Of a stretch of 64,000 nt of DNA, positions 48,909 through 62,437 are shown piece after piece. The stretch spans positions 62,001-126,000 of the forward strand of contig JAACJK010000220.1 of assembly GCA_013368325.1 (NCBI GenBank). Reading direction: 5' to 3'. Positions within the stretch are counted from its first letter, which is position 1; every line of letters begins with the position of its first letter. Origin of the DNA: Ephemerocybe angulata (lineage: Eukaryota; Basidiomycota; Agaricomycetes; Agaricales; Psathyrellaceae). A program made the position numbers and the translations under genes. A model generated the notes under the pieces. It searched no databases. It was not told the DNA's origin and saw only the letters and a list, made by a program, of their open reading frames with translations.

Positions 48909-50523
48909 ATGACTGAGAAGATACCTAGGACAGAGGCCCGCCTCACAGACAGCTCGGATTTCAATGTCCTCTTCATTGGTGCTGGAAATATCATGTTCGG
49001 TGAGTTTGATCGTGGACGATCTCCGTCTACTATGTAGCACAGGCAGGCTGATGCTCGTGGTATCAGGCTCTCCGGAGGGACCATGGAATCATTCGTTCAG
49101 ATTGGAACAGTATGTTATACCCCACATCTGGTTGTTTGCAGACCAGTGACATCATCTCAGCAAGCTCGGCCCTCGCCTGAAAGTTGTCGGGCTCGTCGAC
49201 CCCAACACAGAACGTGCCAGAGAGACCTTGGCGAAGAAATGCGACTCATTCGTCGTTTCAGCGTACAAGGACACCCGTGTTTGCAAGAATCTGGATGAAT
49301 TTCTCCAAGTCATGACGCCCAAAGAGAGGCCCCACGCTGCGATCGTTGGCAGCCCTCCGATGTTCAGAGGAACTGTCCAGCAAGGACGAGATATCGAAGC
49401 TCAGCTCATGAAGCACTTCCCTGGCCTGCCTCTGTTTGTCGAGAAACCTGTCACGACTGGGCCTTTGGAAGAAGTCAAGGAAACCTATGAGATAGCAAAG
49501 AGGATTAGTGACTCTCATACGATCTGCTCGGTTGGGTATGTCGAAATTATCTCCCAGTAATTCATCATCGCTGACCCAGGGGCTAGGTACATGCTGAGGT
49601 ACTTGAAAGCGGTCCAAATGATGAAGAAGATTCTTCTGGATAACAATCTGACCGTCATGAGTACCATCGCACGCTATGCATGTGCGTACGAGGCCATCGC
49701 GAAGCCCGAGTGGTGGGACAAATCTAAGAGGTCGGTGCAATTGACGGTGTCTATAAATAGCTCGAAGATATCTAACAACCCTTCTCCAGCGCAGGACCTG
49801 TCATCGAACAAGGGACGCACTTCTGTGACCTCTCGAGGTACTTTGGGGGAGAGGTCGACGTCTCGACCGTCGCAGCGCACTCCCTCGAATGGGACGAGAA
49901 TGCTGGTAAATTGAGCAAGCAGACCATCGACGAGAGCCAGATCCCACCAGGCAACCGCATCCCTCGGGTTACATCTGCCACATGGTAAGCCCAAGGTCTG
50001 TTCAGTGAAAAGTAGAGGCTAATCCTATCACAGGAAGTACGAGAGTGGCGCTGTCGGCAGCTTCGTGCACCTCGTTGCGCTGCAGGGCCACTCCTATAGT
50101 TGCGAACTTGAGGTCTATGCAGATGGTTATCAGTTAAAGTGAGCACGCGGTGCCAATGTCAGAAGACCACCCACTAATTGAAACCGTAAGGCTGGTGGAC
50201 CCTTACGTCGCGCCAGTGCTCTATGTCCGCCAACCGGGGGAGGACACCGAAACTCGAATGACATTCGCTGACGATGACCCTTTCTTCTCCGAGATATCGC
50301 ACTTCATTGATACCATTGAGAACGTTCAAGATGAAGACAATCAACCACAAATTCTTAGTTCATTCGATGGTTTGTGTCCCTCTGCTGGACTTTCTTTGAG
50401 ACAGATCCTCACGCGAAGTCTTTAGATGCCGCCCGCACCTACGAGCTGACCTGGGCCATCCGTCATGCGGCGGAACGCTCTCGCGCCGAAACCCTTGCGC
50501 GTCAGAATGCTAAGAAGGATTAG
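48909..50523 (+). CDS. Gfo/Idh/MocA-family NAD(P)-dependent oxidoreductase
   Basis: Exons 48909-48999, 49067-49109, 49161-49535, 49587-49730, 49790-49984, 50034-50138, 50191-50369 and 50426-50523 give about 409 residues. The Rossmann start is FNVLFIGAGNIMFGSPEGPW. The EKP motif of this family is present (GLPLFVEKPVTTGP). Further conserved parts are ICSVGYMLRYLKAVQMMKKI, EWWDKSKSAGPVIEQGTHFC, DLSRYFGGEVDVSTVAAHSL and ALQGHSYSCELEVYADGYQL. It probably oxidises a sugar or polyol in the cytosol. The true substrate is unknown. The protein could be ~32 residues longer if the upstream ATG at 48779 is used. Confidence 0.9.
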
Positions 50524-50643
50524 ATAGATTTCGTGACAAGGTTACCCAGGACACTTTACATTGACGAACAATGTACTACCCAATTTTTTTCTTCTCCACA
50601 TCCAGGCCCCGAACAAGGGCGTGCCAATGGTGGGTGGGTATCG

Positions 50644-51543
50644 CTACTCGACTGGCTCTGGCTCTGCGGTCTTCGCCCTCTTCGACGCACTCCCTTCATA
50701 GACTTGTGGAACACTTAAACAATCTCCGTCGCTTGTAGCCTTACGTTTTTGGGCAGCACGCTTTGCTTTGACTGCATGCTTGTCCCATTCCTCTTGCAAG
50801 TGTTCCTTGAGTTTGGGTATGTTTTTCATCCCGGCTCTGCAGCACCAGCATTCAAGGTCTCGTTTCAAGAGATCTTCGTATGGCTTGGGGGTTAGTTGGG
50901 CCATCTTTGGGATGAATAAGTCAGAGATTGTATACGAATGCGTGAAGTGTACATACACGGTTGAAATAGGTCGTATCCGCATCAAACCACGAAAGGACTT
51001 CGTCAACGTGAAGGAAGAACCCTAGAGATGGGTGGAACGAGTTGTAGTGCTTCTTGTTTTTCATCCGCTCGGAAACCAAGTCTGCCGATAGAACGTGTAA
51101 GTGGAGATGTCTATATTGGAGCCCAAAGCCAACTCGTCAGCTCATATTCATATGGCCAGCACAGTACAGTACAGACATGTTACTCACACCATCGAGGGCA
51201 CGGCATGGAACCCGACCCAACTATCCCATTTGTACCCATACCGTTCGACCATCTCCTCTTCCATCTCCTTCTTAACCTCTAGAGCTTCGGCTTTCATACT
51301 TTCTATCAACTCTTTGGCTTTCTGTTTGTCGGCCTTGAGCAAAGCTTTCAAGTTCGCGGTGTCGCCTTCAGAGAAACCACCCTCATCCTTGGTTAAGCGA
51401 GGAAGCACGAGGAAGTGGAATATAGACTTGGGATATGCATCGAAGATGGTCAAGAACTTCTCTGACGAGCGAAAAAGAACGGAGGGTGAAATATTGGCAG
51501 GGTCTTTGAGAGCATATGTGCGGAGGATGGTCAAGTTCGCCAT
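50644..51543 (-). CDS. HNT3: Aprataxin-like DNA 5'-adenylate hydrolase (Hnt3 type)
   Basis: Removes AMP left on DNA 5' ends by failed ligation. Exons 51543-51188, 51110-50957 and 50904-50644 give about 256 residues. The HIT domain has YPKSIFHFLVLPR near the start and the catalytic histidine triad VHLHLHVLSAD, restored by the first splice. The C-terminal zinc finger region is LLKRDLECWCCRAGMKNIPK followed by LKEHLQEEWDKH, giving C..C and H/E/H ligands. The FHA domain of animal aprataxin is absent, as in other fungi. The Lys/Arg-rich tail (KAKRAAQKRK) suggests nuclear import. Confidence 0.92.
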
Positions 51544-51621
51544 GATGTCAGCAGTCGCGTTTAGCGCGCTTGTTGCGGTCAAGGTCAGAGTTGTATTGAT
51601 CGGCAAATCATGGCGTTCAGG

Positions 51622-52061
51622 TCAAGTACTGTACATAGCCTCCATCGACTCATTGGATTTGATGCATAAAGTCTTGTCAAGCTCTGCTATCATGACCTGG
51701 CACGTATCCGTAAAGCGCCCAAGACGGCATTCCGATTGATTGCCGCCTTTTTCTTCTGTACCACCACCATCGATTTGCTTGCGCGAGTCTTGAATACGCA
51801 CCTCACCAAGTCGGCGACCATCGTACTCCGAGTATGCGCCCTTCACGCGGATTGCTGACCAGTGCTCTTGCGGCGAGCGCCCAAGTCGGAGGTGAAGCCG
51901 TGAAGGCATGAGGCATTCCGGTGCCTCGGGGTTTAACGGCTGTGCAGCGTTCACAAACTTGGGACACGGGAATAGTCAAGAAGCGGGCGACATGAAACGG
52001 TATGGCAGCTGCGAGGCAGTATAAAATACCTTTAGGGTCTTTGACGGCCAACTTGAGCATC
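51622..52061 (-). CDS. Possible small protein, exon structure unresolved
   Basis: An ATG at 52061 opens MLKLAVKDPKG. A different minus-strand frame further on reads FVNAAQPLNPEAPECLMPSR then LHLRLGRSPQEHWSAIRVKG and AYSEYDGRRLGE, which looks like conserved protein. A 34-nt intron (about 51990-51957) would join the two in frame, but that is unusually short. After RRLGE either the frame continues to a stop at 51622, or a GTGCG donor leads to KKKAAINRNAVLG and an early stop. Family unknown. The ATG is only 50 bp from the divergent four-TM gene. Confidence 0.4.
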
Positions 52062-52111
52062 ACTCCTTCTCATATCTGCTGCTTCGCCCTCGTTGCTTCA
52101 TCTGCTAAACT

Positions 52112-52828
52112 ATGGCGCTCGCATATGTGATCGCCACCGACGCCCCGCGCGAAAAGCTCATCCAATGGCTCCTCTACCTCAGCATACTTATCTCCTGCGC
52201 AATCCTGGGCCTATCGATGTCGGTCGAGCTGGGACGAACGACACTCTACATCGCACCCTTCTCCTGCGCATACACCATCGGACTTGCCGCACGGCTCCTC
52301 ATCCTTAGCGCTCTCGAGCGCAAGCTACGAGCAAAAATGCAAGGCAACACGTACGATCCATGGTCGCTCAATACCTCCTCGTTCGATCTCACGGCGTTGG
52401 AGGCCCAGGGCCCGACATGGCGACCGCTCACGGTGATAGGCAACATGTACGCGATGGTCGCGAGTTGCTTCCTCATCGTGTTCTGGTTGGCGTCGCTCAT
52501 CTTATCGATTGTGTTCGGCAACGTGGGGGAGATATGGGATCGGAACGAGAAGGGATCGCACCCTGAGAAGGCACCGATCTCGTACACCGAGACGGCAGTC
52601 ATTGGGATCCAGCTTGTGCTGGTTAGCTGCCTTGTGGCGCTGATTGTGACTCAACGCAAGAGCGTTCTCAAGGCAGAGGCAGTCCCACCGGCTGTTGCTG
52701 CGACGAAGAAGCGAGGGGAAGGGCAGAGACTCTTGAAGCTTGGGAGTGGAAGTGGCAGGGCGGACGTGATTTACAGCGAGAAAGGGGAGGAAGACACGGA
52801 GGATGCGAAGCTCTTGGCAAAGAGCTAG
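52112..52828 (+). CDS. Four-transmembrane protein, unknown function (single exon)
   Basis: An uninterrupted 238-codon frame, unusual here because nearly every neighbour has introns. Hydrophobic segments lie at about residues 18-38 (LIQWLLYLSILISCAILGLS), 46-66 (YIAPFSCAYTIGLAARLLIL), 116-140 (MYAMVASCFLIVFWLASLIL) and 163-183 (AVIGIQLVLVSCLVALIVT). The loop between TM2 and TM3 is long and polar. The C-terminal ~50 residues are charged and cytosolic-looking. No known family is recognised. A role at a membrane is all that can be said. Confidence 0.8.
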   Translation: MALAYVIATDAPREKLIQWLLYLSILISCAILGLSMSVELGRTTLYIAPFSCAYTIGLAARLLILSALERKLRAKMQGNTYDPWSLNTSSFDLTALEAQGPTWRPLTVIGNMYAMVASCFLIVFWLASLILSIVFGNVGEIWDRNEKGSHPEKAPISYTETAVIGIQLVLVSCLVALIVTQRKSVLKAEAVPPAVAATKKRGEGQRLLKLGSGSGRADVIYSEKGEEDTEDAKLLAKS

Positions 52829-53334
52829 ATCTGTCGGTGGGTGGGTACGCTCAAATCCATGTTCCGTCTACTACTGCATTGGCTCATTGCGCCATCGAAA
52901 GGCAGGGCTCTGTGAAACACTTGGGGTGGGTAGCGGCCGGCTATATCGTAGTTCTCTACCCAGTCAAGCCGTCATTTTACATTAATGTCGCCGGTATCAC
53001 CAATTGTACGGTATACCAAGAACCGGACATTGGTCTTTGACCTAAGGCTGTACCCTGAATGTCTGATGCGGTAAGCGCCGAGCAAAGATGCCAGAAATCG
53101 TTGGGTTTGGTGCAATAAATATGAGAGTAATCTAGTGTAATACATTCAAATCTTAGAGCTAAGTCCGCAGTTTCAAATACTGTGGTACATCGGTGAACAG
53201 TTTGGAACATTTAGCAGAACGAGGTACAAATAGCTGGACAGGCTTACAACTTGAAGCTTGAAGGACTCCCATATATATTACACAAACTTCTCCTAGATAT
53301 ACATTCTTGAGCTACAATTTTTCCCCAGCTTTCC
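52829..53334. other. Convergent 3' region, nothing recognised
   Basis: This lies between the four-TM gene and the 3' end of the Rab-GAP gene. It is AT-rich on the right half and has no coding frame with support. Confidence 0.4.
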
Positions 53335-56300
53335 TCACGTCTTAAGGAGACCCCTAAGATCTTCCGACAGCTGAATGCGAGAAATTGTCTTGTCTGAGTT
53401 ATCCACAGCTTGCAAGGCGCCCCGGTGCCGAAGTTCATTTTCCCTTTCCCCCTCCTCCGCTTTCCGTCTGTCGATGTCGGCTACGATCTGGGCGAAGGAG
53501 AGGAAAAGTACTTCGGCCTGGGCGAGAGTGCTATCAAGCTCGATAGTCATGCTGAGTTCATTGCAATACTGTGTGTATTTTGGTTAGCGATGTAACAGGT
53601 GGCCGTTCTGTTGGTGAGCACTAACTTTGAGGATCTCATCGAACTCAACCAAGTACCGCAGGATCATGTCACGATGCGATTCGAGCACCGCCAACGCGAC
53701 GAAGAGGACGAAACCTTTGCTGTAGTAGTCCGTCCAAAGGACTTCCCACAAACGGAGGACATCGTCGAAAGGAAACTCGCGTTTGAATGCGATGAGAACC
53801 CAACTAAAGAAAAGAATTACCTTGTAAGCCTGGATCACAAGTTATAGGCGAAGCTGATCCACGTACCGGAAACAAAAGAAGAGGTTCATGCCATCCGTTT
53901 TCTCTGTTCAGATATGAGAATCATGAGGAAAGAGGTCCGACTATCAAACTCACCCAGGTGCCTGAACAGTTCAGGGTCCATGACCTCAATTAACTGTTGA
54001 AGCGTCAGCAGTTGCTGCTTCATTCCGCTCTGATCACGCAAGAAGTTCTTTTTCTGAGGATGCGAATAAGCCCAGCCAACCAGACGCCTGGAAATGTCGA
54101 TGCCTTACCATCTTGTCCATGTACCGAACGAAGCACCAGAAGGTCATCTCCTCATTGCCGGTCATAACCACATAGATGGGCGCGCAGAGGTCTGACATCC
54201 CTTGTACATATCCTACTTGTGCGTCAATACAGCGATACCAGATATTGGGTCATTAAATGGCTCACCAAGGTCCTTTTCAAAGAAGTTATAGGTCAATAAA
54301 ACCCCAGCCATGCGATCTATATGCTCGTTACTCGGAGACTGAGAGCCTATGTCATGCATACTGGGCGATATTGTTGAATACCGCTTATGTAGGTTCTTCT
54401 CGTCGTCTAAATCCGTCGTGGCTATTTCTGCAGGTGCAGAGAACAGAGGCTGCGTACGGTCAGTCCGCCGACAGTCAACATCTATCCGATGTCTTTCCTA
54501 AACCATGTTCTAAATATCCAATCAGGAGGAAAGTAAGGATTGTACGAACCTCAAGGACATCCTGCCGATCGAAGACCTCAGGAACACCGCACCATTCACT
54601 CTTGAAGTTCTGGTACTCTTCCCTAAGCCAAGATGTCAGCATCAGTCGGCCGTACGGAGGCCACAACCTTACTGTTTCTCTTTCCATGCTGCTTCCCGTT
54701 CATCGCTGGTTATATCCCATTCGTGCACGCCGAGGATAAATGGCCAAATCTTCTGCCTCGTAGACGCCTTTGGGGAAACACCTCTCCGGAACACCTCCTT
54801 CTTCATTTCCTCTACCGGAATTTTCGGCCTGCCGTCCTCACCAAACCAGCTCTCCCACATTTTATCATCAACAGGATGCGCAGGATCACGAGTAGCTTTT
54901 GGTGGGGGGAGATTTGATGTTGAATGGAGAAGCTCAAAGACACCTAAGGATGACGACTCCTCGGCAAGCTTCGAGCTCGATGAAGGTAAAGCCTGGGCCT
55001 CTCTTCGCCTTGCGCGCTCCCCCTCCTCCGCAACGATTCTCGCCCAACGCGCCAAGTACACCCTCGCACTCTCGAATTCCCCCACACCACCTTTCTCAAC
55101 CCAGCTCCCCCATTCGCCGTTCGCGTTCACTAAACTCCTGACAGGGTCAGGTAAGTGGGGTACAATGGGCTTAGCAAGAGGATGTGAGAGGATGTTCTGT
55201 GCTGCATGGCGGGTCGCTCTCGTTATATTAGAGAAGGACTGGAGCAGGGCCATGCGAGCCTGGGAGCTAGCCTGCCCTGGGGACGCCGGAGGGGTCCCGA
55301 GAGATCTATGAAGTACAGACGACCTCTGGGAGTATGGATTGCTGCTATTCGTTGATAGGGGACGTGGCCTCCTATGCGCAGGGATGGGAGAGTGGGAGTT
55401 CGCATAGGAGGACTGTGCGAGGATGTCGTCGACAGCGTCATCATCGAAGATCTGGGTGGAATGGGTTTCGATGTCCGCGCGAGAAGGATCTATGAGGAAG
55501 AGGGATGGCTGGAGGGTCGACCGGAGGACATGTGCGTATTGTCTCAGCCGAGAAAGAAGGTCCTCCCCGCCCCAGGAGTTTACAGGCTTGGGTATATGTG
55601 ATGGACCTTCTGTGGGTGGAGGTGGGTACGCTGTGACCGTGGGCTTCGGGCTTTGGAGAGTGAACGAGTTTGATTCGTCGTCGTGGAAGTGCAGTGTAGG
55701 GAGGGTGTCTCCGTTTATGAGGTTGATAGCGATAGAGCCATCTATACAGCATTGGGGTCAATCCAAGGAATGACCACGAGTTGCAGTTAGTTACGTACAC
55801 CAAGACGAAAGGCTGGGCTGGTGAACAATGAGGGAGTAGATGGACGTCAGGGGGACGGAGAACGCATACGACTCTGGCCTCTGGAAAGGCATGTCAATGA
55901 GGACGACATCTACGAGTTCGGGTGCCTGTTAGTGGAGTGCAGCGGTGCAGACTACCGTAACGCACCGTCATCCTCGTCTGGCCCAGCTGCTCGTTCCTCA
56001 ATCTTCACAAACTTGTCCCATTCCGTTGTGCCCTTCTCGTTCAAGAGCGTTTCTGGTATCCAGGCTAGCAGATACGTAGGATTGGCTGCTTCCTAGAACA
56101 GATATGAGTGTCGCCACTCGGATTCGCTGACCGAAGGTCCTACCCGTTTCACTAGCGCCACGAACCCGGGGATGTTATCTCGTGCATATGCCGTCGGCTG
56201 GACATATACTTTGGACTTGCTATACAATAGTCTGTATCGGTCTTCCTCGTCTTGAATGTGGGAGCCCAAGGCAGGGCTTGCGGGATCAGTTTGCCGAATT

Positions 56301-56356
56301 TCGACCATGGATCCTGACTGCTCGGTGGATAAGATCCATCTGTACTTCAAGCTCAT
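53335..56356 (-). CDS. GYP7: TBC-domain Rab GTPase-activating protein, GYP7 / TBC1D15 type
   Basis: Stimulates GTP hydrolysis by Rab/Ypt proteins (Ypt7-like) on endosome-vacuole membranes. Exons 56356-56144, 56092-55966, 55909-55799, 55741-54673, 54622-54550, 54497-54266, 54212-54109, 54053-53954, 53903-53867, 53803-53626 and 53568-53335 give about 825 residues. The N-terminal PH-like part reads LLYSKSKVYVQPTAYARDNI, then PESYAFSVPLTSIYSLIVHQ. The TBC domain has both catalytic fingers: arginine in ERHRIDVDCRRTDRTQP and glutamine in DLGYVQGMSDLCAPIYVVM. Other TBC blocks are MTFWCFVRYMDKM, LFFCFRWVLIAFKREFPFDD and LRLWEVLWTDYYS. The acceptors at 54498-54499 and 54213-54214 are fixed by these motifs. 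The start could be the second Met at 56308. Confidence 0.92.
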
Positions 56357-56863
56357 GTTCGCTTTTCAGAATACGCACCGAGGTAGTTGACAAGTGGAGA
56401 ACTGGAGAAGAAATGGAATGAGCGCCTTCAGAGGTGAGATCAGCCTATGTACAGGGTATTATATAGACGGTGTTCGCCAAAGAGGACTGCGGCACAGGAC
56501 TGCGGTGTTGGGCGTCATATCCACTCACGTGTTCGCCGACCCCATTTAGCTTTAGCGCGCAGCCAGAACGAAAGAGAATCCATGAAATCCATCCGAAGCT
56601 GCATGGTCAGGGAATGGCGACGTCGCAGGCAAGGGACCTAGACGAAGAGCGGGGAGCATGGAGGGTGGAGCCAGAACTCAAACTCCTCTTAATATGAACT
56701 CTCAACCATTCATATGCTCATGACCATGCCTCAAAACTGATCTGCAATGCGTTCTCCTTGCTTTCTCGGGACGGTGGGTGATGGGCTTTGCGATGGATAG
56801 TGAATGGGCAAGGTAACAAGTCAATACAAGGTCATGCGAACGTCGTCTACTATGTAGCGCAGT
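56357..56863. other. Intergenic region between GYP7 and RPS21
   Basis: It should hold the GYP7 promoter and the RPS21 3' UTR. No coding frame with support. Confidence 0.4.
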
Positions 56864-57303
56864 TTACTTTTGGTATTGCCAGACGTTGCGGAGCACTGGT
56901 GATCGGGGCACAGAGTCAATAGCGGGGCGCAGGTAAGAAGGAGTGCACTCACAGCCAGCCTTGGTGGCAAGGCGGTTGAGGGAGTCATCAGACTCGCCCT
57001 GGGATCTCACCTGTCCGCAGAGAGCGAAGGTGGTGGAGGTCTGGAGGGCACGGCCGTTGGCGTCAACATCGGCGATGACGATCTGGACAGAGGCGTGATC
57101 CTTGGAGGTGATCAGGCGGTCTAAGGGAGTTGGGGATTGGCAATTAGCGATTGGGTCTTGGTCGCATTAAATCTTCCTGGACATACTGGTCGCCGCGCAC
57201 TTGCGGGGAACGTAGAGATCGACAAGGACACCCTGATTCGCAGAACCTTTTCAGCCTCGCGTAGAGCTTCGACAAGCATACTACTTACAGCGTCGTTTTC
57301 CAT
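56864..57303 (-). CDS. RPS21: 40S ribosomal protein S21 (eS21)
   Basis: Small-subunit ribosomal protein. Exons 57303-57289, 57232-57187, 57120-56953 and 56895-56864 encode 86 residues (yeast 87). The first coding exon is only 15 nt (MENDA). The protein reads [20 protein letters not shown], then [36 protein letters not shown] and [10 protein letters not shown]. Placing the start codon in a tiny first exon ahead of an intron is common for ribosomal protein genes. Codon use is strongly biased, fitting high expression. Confidence 0.97.
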
Positions 57304-57511
57304 TATTTCGTCTTGAGCTTGCTGCCTAACGGGGGTCTCGTCGATGAGCAACGCTTCCTGCAGAATACTCACGCGTGAGAATAGCTTAGGTAAGAACTGT
57401 ACAGTTGTCCCATCAGCCCAGTGACGTCGGGCAAGAGTTAGGCGCCAGGCGCGCGTCTCGCGACTTTTGATTTTGCTTCAAAATTTTACGTTAATCTACA
57501 CTAGGCCTCAT

Positions 57512-58995
57512 TTACGAAGTTAGAAAAGGAGGCTCGAAGCCCTTTGGAAAGACCTGGCGGACATTCACGTTTATCCGAGTTGTTTCAAGATAATCCGCAA
57601 ATGGGGCCCAGTCTTCGCCCGCAGCACCAGCCTTCAGGTGTCCGGGCAACGTCCCTTCCAAGATGCGAGGGACTCCGTGATAAGCTCTTCTGCAAGCTCC
57701 TGACATGATCACTACGTCCCCGGATCGCAAGAGAATAGACACTGGTTGGGTATCTCTGGTGTCTCCACCTATCAGAAAGACGGCTGCATTCCCGAGCCTT
57801 GGAGCACTTCAGCAAACGGGAATCCACTGAAAAAGCAAGACCTTACGATATAGACACGAGTGGAGATGTCTTGCAGACCTCCGAGCGGTCGACATGGGCC
57901 ATAAGGGTATCCTAATGCAAGCTCAGTGCAGTTCGATTGGAGACCATCCCAGGCTATTCACCTTGGTCTGATAAAAGTTTACGATTCCAGCATCGGGTTC
58001 TGCGTGGAAAGTCAATAAACGGACAAAGGGCAAGAGGCAGCTCCTCACCGTATGTCTCCCCCCATGACTTCCACTCAGGATCAGACCCGTCCCACTCCAC
58101 CGCACCTTCGGCGCCTTCATATACCTCATTCCACTGAACCGTTTCCACCGCGCTCTTGCATATCTGTCGTAGCCGTTGGTCAATCTCCCCTTTGCCATGC
58201 GAGAAATCATATTGCTTTGTGCCCCAGTGGTAATACCACCCAATATTTGCCCATCTCAACTTGTAAAGGAGGGAAGATGGCGAAGACGGTGTCACAGTCG
58301 CGGAAGGTGCGGGAGGTGGTTTGGGTGTTTCTGAAAGACTCCGATAATTTTCGACGGAGATGGGGGTGTTGTCCACCAATTGGCGTGGACCAGTGGTCCT
58401 TTCTTCGACTACATCTGAATCAAGTGCCTTGGGTAGGATCGTGGTTTCTTCTCTAGTTAACTTCTGGTCAATGTACGCATTCCACAATCCACCGTCAGGA
58501 AGGTGGTAGTGGATGTCGAGGTTGGTGGGATTAGGCTCGCGAGCCTGTTTCTCGAGAGACCACCGCACAAGCTCCCGCTGCTCCTCATCGTTGAGGTAGG
58601 AAGGCAAGATCACAAGTCCTGAAAGTAAACGTGTAATTGATTGGCTGAATAGTACGTGCCGAAGCTAGCGTACCAGGTACTGCTGGTATTACATATACAG
58701 GTTTCGAAGCTCCCTCCAGACGTTTGTAGGTGGATGAATGCGTTGATCCTCGCCAGACGCCGTCGTCCAACTCTTGCTGGCGCGACGGATCTAGCTGAGC
58801 GAGGTCGAGGACAGTGGACAGATCGGGAGGGGGAAAGCGAGCCTTGAAGCGCTTTTCGGCTGCTCGGAACGGAGACCAATCCTGCTCGACATTCTGTGGT
58901 CTGTTTTTGGTGGCTTTGTAGAATTGCCTTCGTGCTTTCTTGTAGGCTGGCGACGTGGGGTCGAGCAGTTCGGCGGTGGACGTCGTGGAGGTCAT
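57512..58995 (-). CDS. ALKBH1-like Fe(II)/2-oxoglutarate dioxygenase (AlkB family)
   Basis: Oxidative demethylase acting on DNA and/or tRNA; mammalian ALKBH1 works partly in mitochondria. Exons 58995-58674, 58618-58049, 57999-57962, 57911-57847 and 57797-57512 give about 426 residues. Landmarks: EQDWSPFRAAEKRFKARFPP, LPSYLNDEEQRELVRWSLEK, LRWANIGWYYHWGTKQYDF, then the iron ligands HxD in MAHVDRSE and the distal His with 2-oxoglutarate Arg in RRAYHGVPRI. The core between them is PLVSISLGNAAVFLIGG and ILLRSGDVVIMSG. The gene is head-to-head with LETM1, with 112 bp between ATGs. The N-terminus is not a clear presequence. Confidence 0.92.
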
Positions 58996-59107
58996 GATCA
59001 AAGCCGGTGAACAACAGCCGCAAACAGAGATGCCGCTGTATGACGGCGCTGAAAAAGTTGCAAGTCAGCACTTCCACTTACTACTCTGCTTAATTCAGAC
59101 CTGACGC

Positions 59108-61275
<2,168 letters not shown>

Positions 61276-61494
61276 AGGACTAGATAGACATTAGAAGCTA
61301 CCTTAATTATTTTAATCTTTATAGCATCGCTCATCAGAATACACTTACTAGGTTCAGGTGGAAGGGGTAATGCGAGTCCATGGAATTCGCTGAATACACC
61401 CAGTGGTGACATTATATGATTACATCGTCCTAAACCAAAACGCAAGAGAAAGAAGGAGCATGATGAAGCGTAGTTAGATCGTCGCAAAACTGTA
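61276..61494. other. Convergent 3' spacer of LETM1 and SHR3-like genes
   Basis: Short AT-rich spacer with no coding frame. It probably contains the two poly(A) sites. Confidence 0.4.
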
Positions 61495-62295
61495 TCAGTC
61501 TGTGGTTTCGACCCTGAGAGGTCTTACGATGTGGTCGTGGTCGGGAGTCTTGGCGCGAGAGACGGGCACCGTCGAAGGCCTCGAAGACTCTTCGGCATCA
61601 GCCGAGTCGACCATAACATATTCGCCGTCATCCTCATCTGCTTTTTCTGCAAAGAAACGACCAGCTTGGAGTGCAATGACACCGGTAAGTGCAACGCTGC
61701 AGACAAGGTGGTTCGAAGCAAGATCGAGTGTCGTTGCGCGCAAAGACGGGGGGAATGCGTCCTTGAGCTCGTGTGCGGGGAGAGTGCTGAACTGGGAAAA
61801 TATGGCTACGCAGCAGTCAGACATCGACAGGTGATATGTTGACAGCAAACGAATGAACCAACTCACTCGGCAGCACTGTATTCAAGTACATAACGAGCGT
61901 TGTGCCGAAGAGGACTGTGGACAAGTTGGTTAGCGCAAATGTTTTTTGGATGGGGGGACAAATACGCACAGATGCTCCCTCCGTCGAACATGATGTTTCC
62001 TGCCCGAAGATCATTGAGACTCCACAAAATGGTTACCCCCCCGAGAGCGATTACTGCAGCAAAGAAGTAACGGAGTTCTGAAGGACCATTGGCTAGGATG
62101 TGGTAGTAGGCTGCGGCGGTCCAGAGGTGCTCGTCAGTGACGGGGGACTTCCACAGCGTAAGCGAGTCGGCAATCCAGTGGGTGAACAGGGCCCCTGCAC
62201 AAGCCGGTCAGAATGACGACTGGAAACACAGACTAGAGCCACGCACCGAGTAGAAAGCTGGAGACACAGACAAAGACTGCTGCTCGTACACCCAT
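61495..62295 (-). CDS. SHR3: SHR3-like ER membrane chaperone for amino-acid permeases
   Basis: Membrane-localised chaperone that helps fold amino-acid permeases in the ER before COPII packing. Exons 62295-62247, 62194-61970, 61914-61867 and 61805-61495 give about 210 residues. Four hydrophobic segments are visible: VRAAVFVCVSSFLLGALF; ELRYFFAAVIALGGVTILWS; FLFGTTLVMYLNTVLP; LVCSVALTGVIALQAGRFFA. Characteristic parts are FTHWIADSLTLWKSPVTDEH and AGNIMFDGGSIFLF. The C-terminal tail is acidic and cytosolic, as in fungal SHR3. Divergent from the RsfS gene. Confidence 0.8.
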
Positions 62296-62437
62296 GAAGC
62301 AAGAAAGTCTGGGGTCGGACGAAGAGAAGTGGTGGCGGTCCAGTGACGCTCAAAACTCTGATCGCGACCTGCGTAAATTTAATTCACGCGCCTCTTTCCC
62401 TCCCCTCATCATCTCGCTGTGATACCCGGCTGCTACC

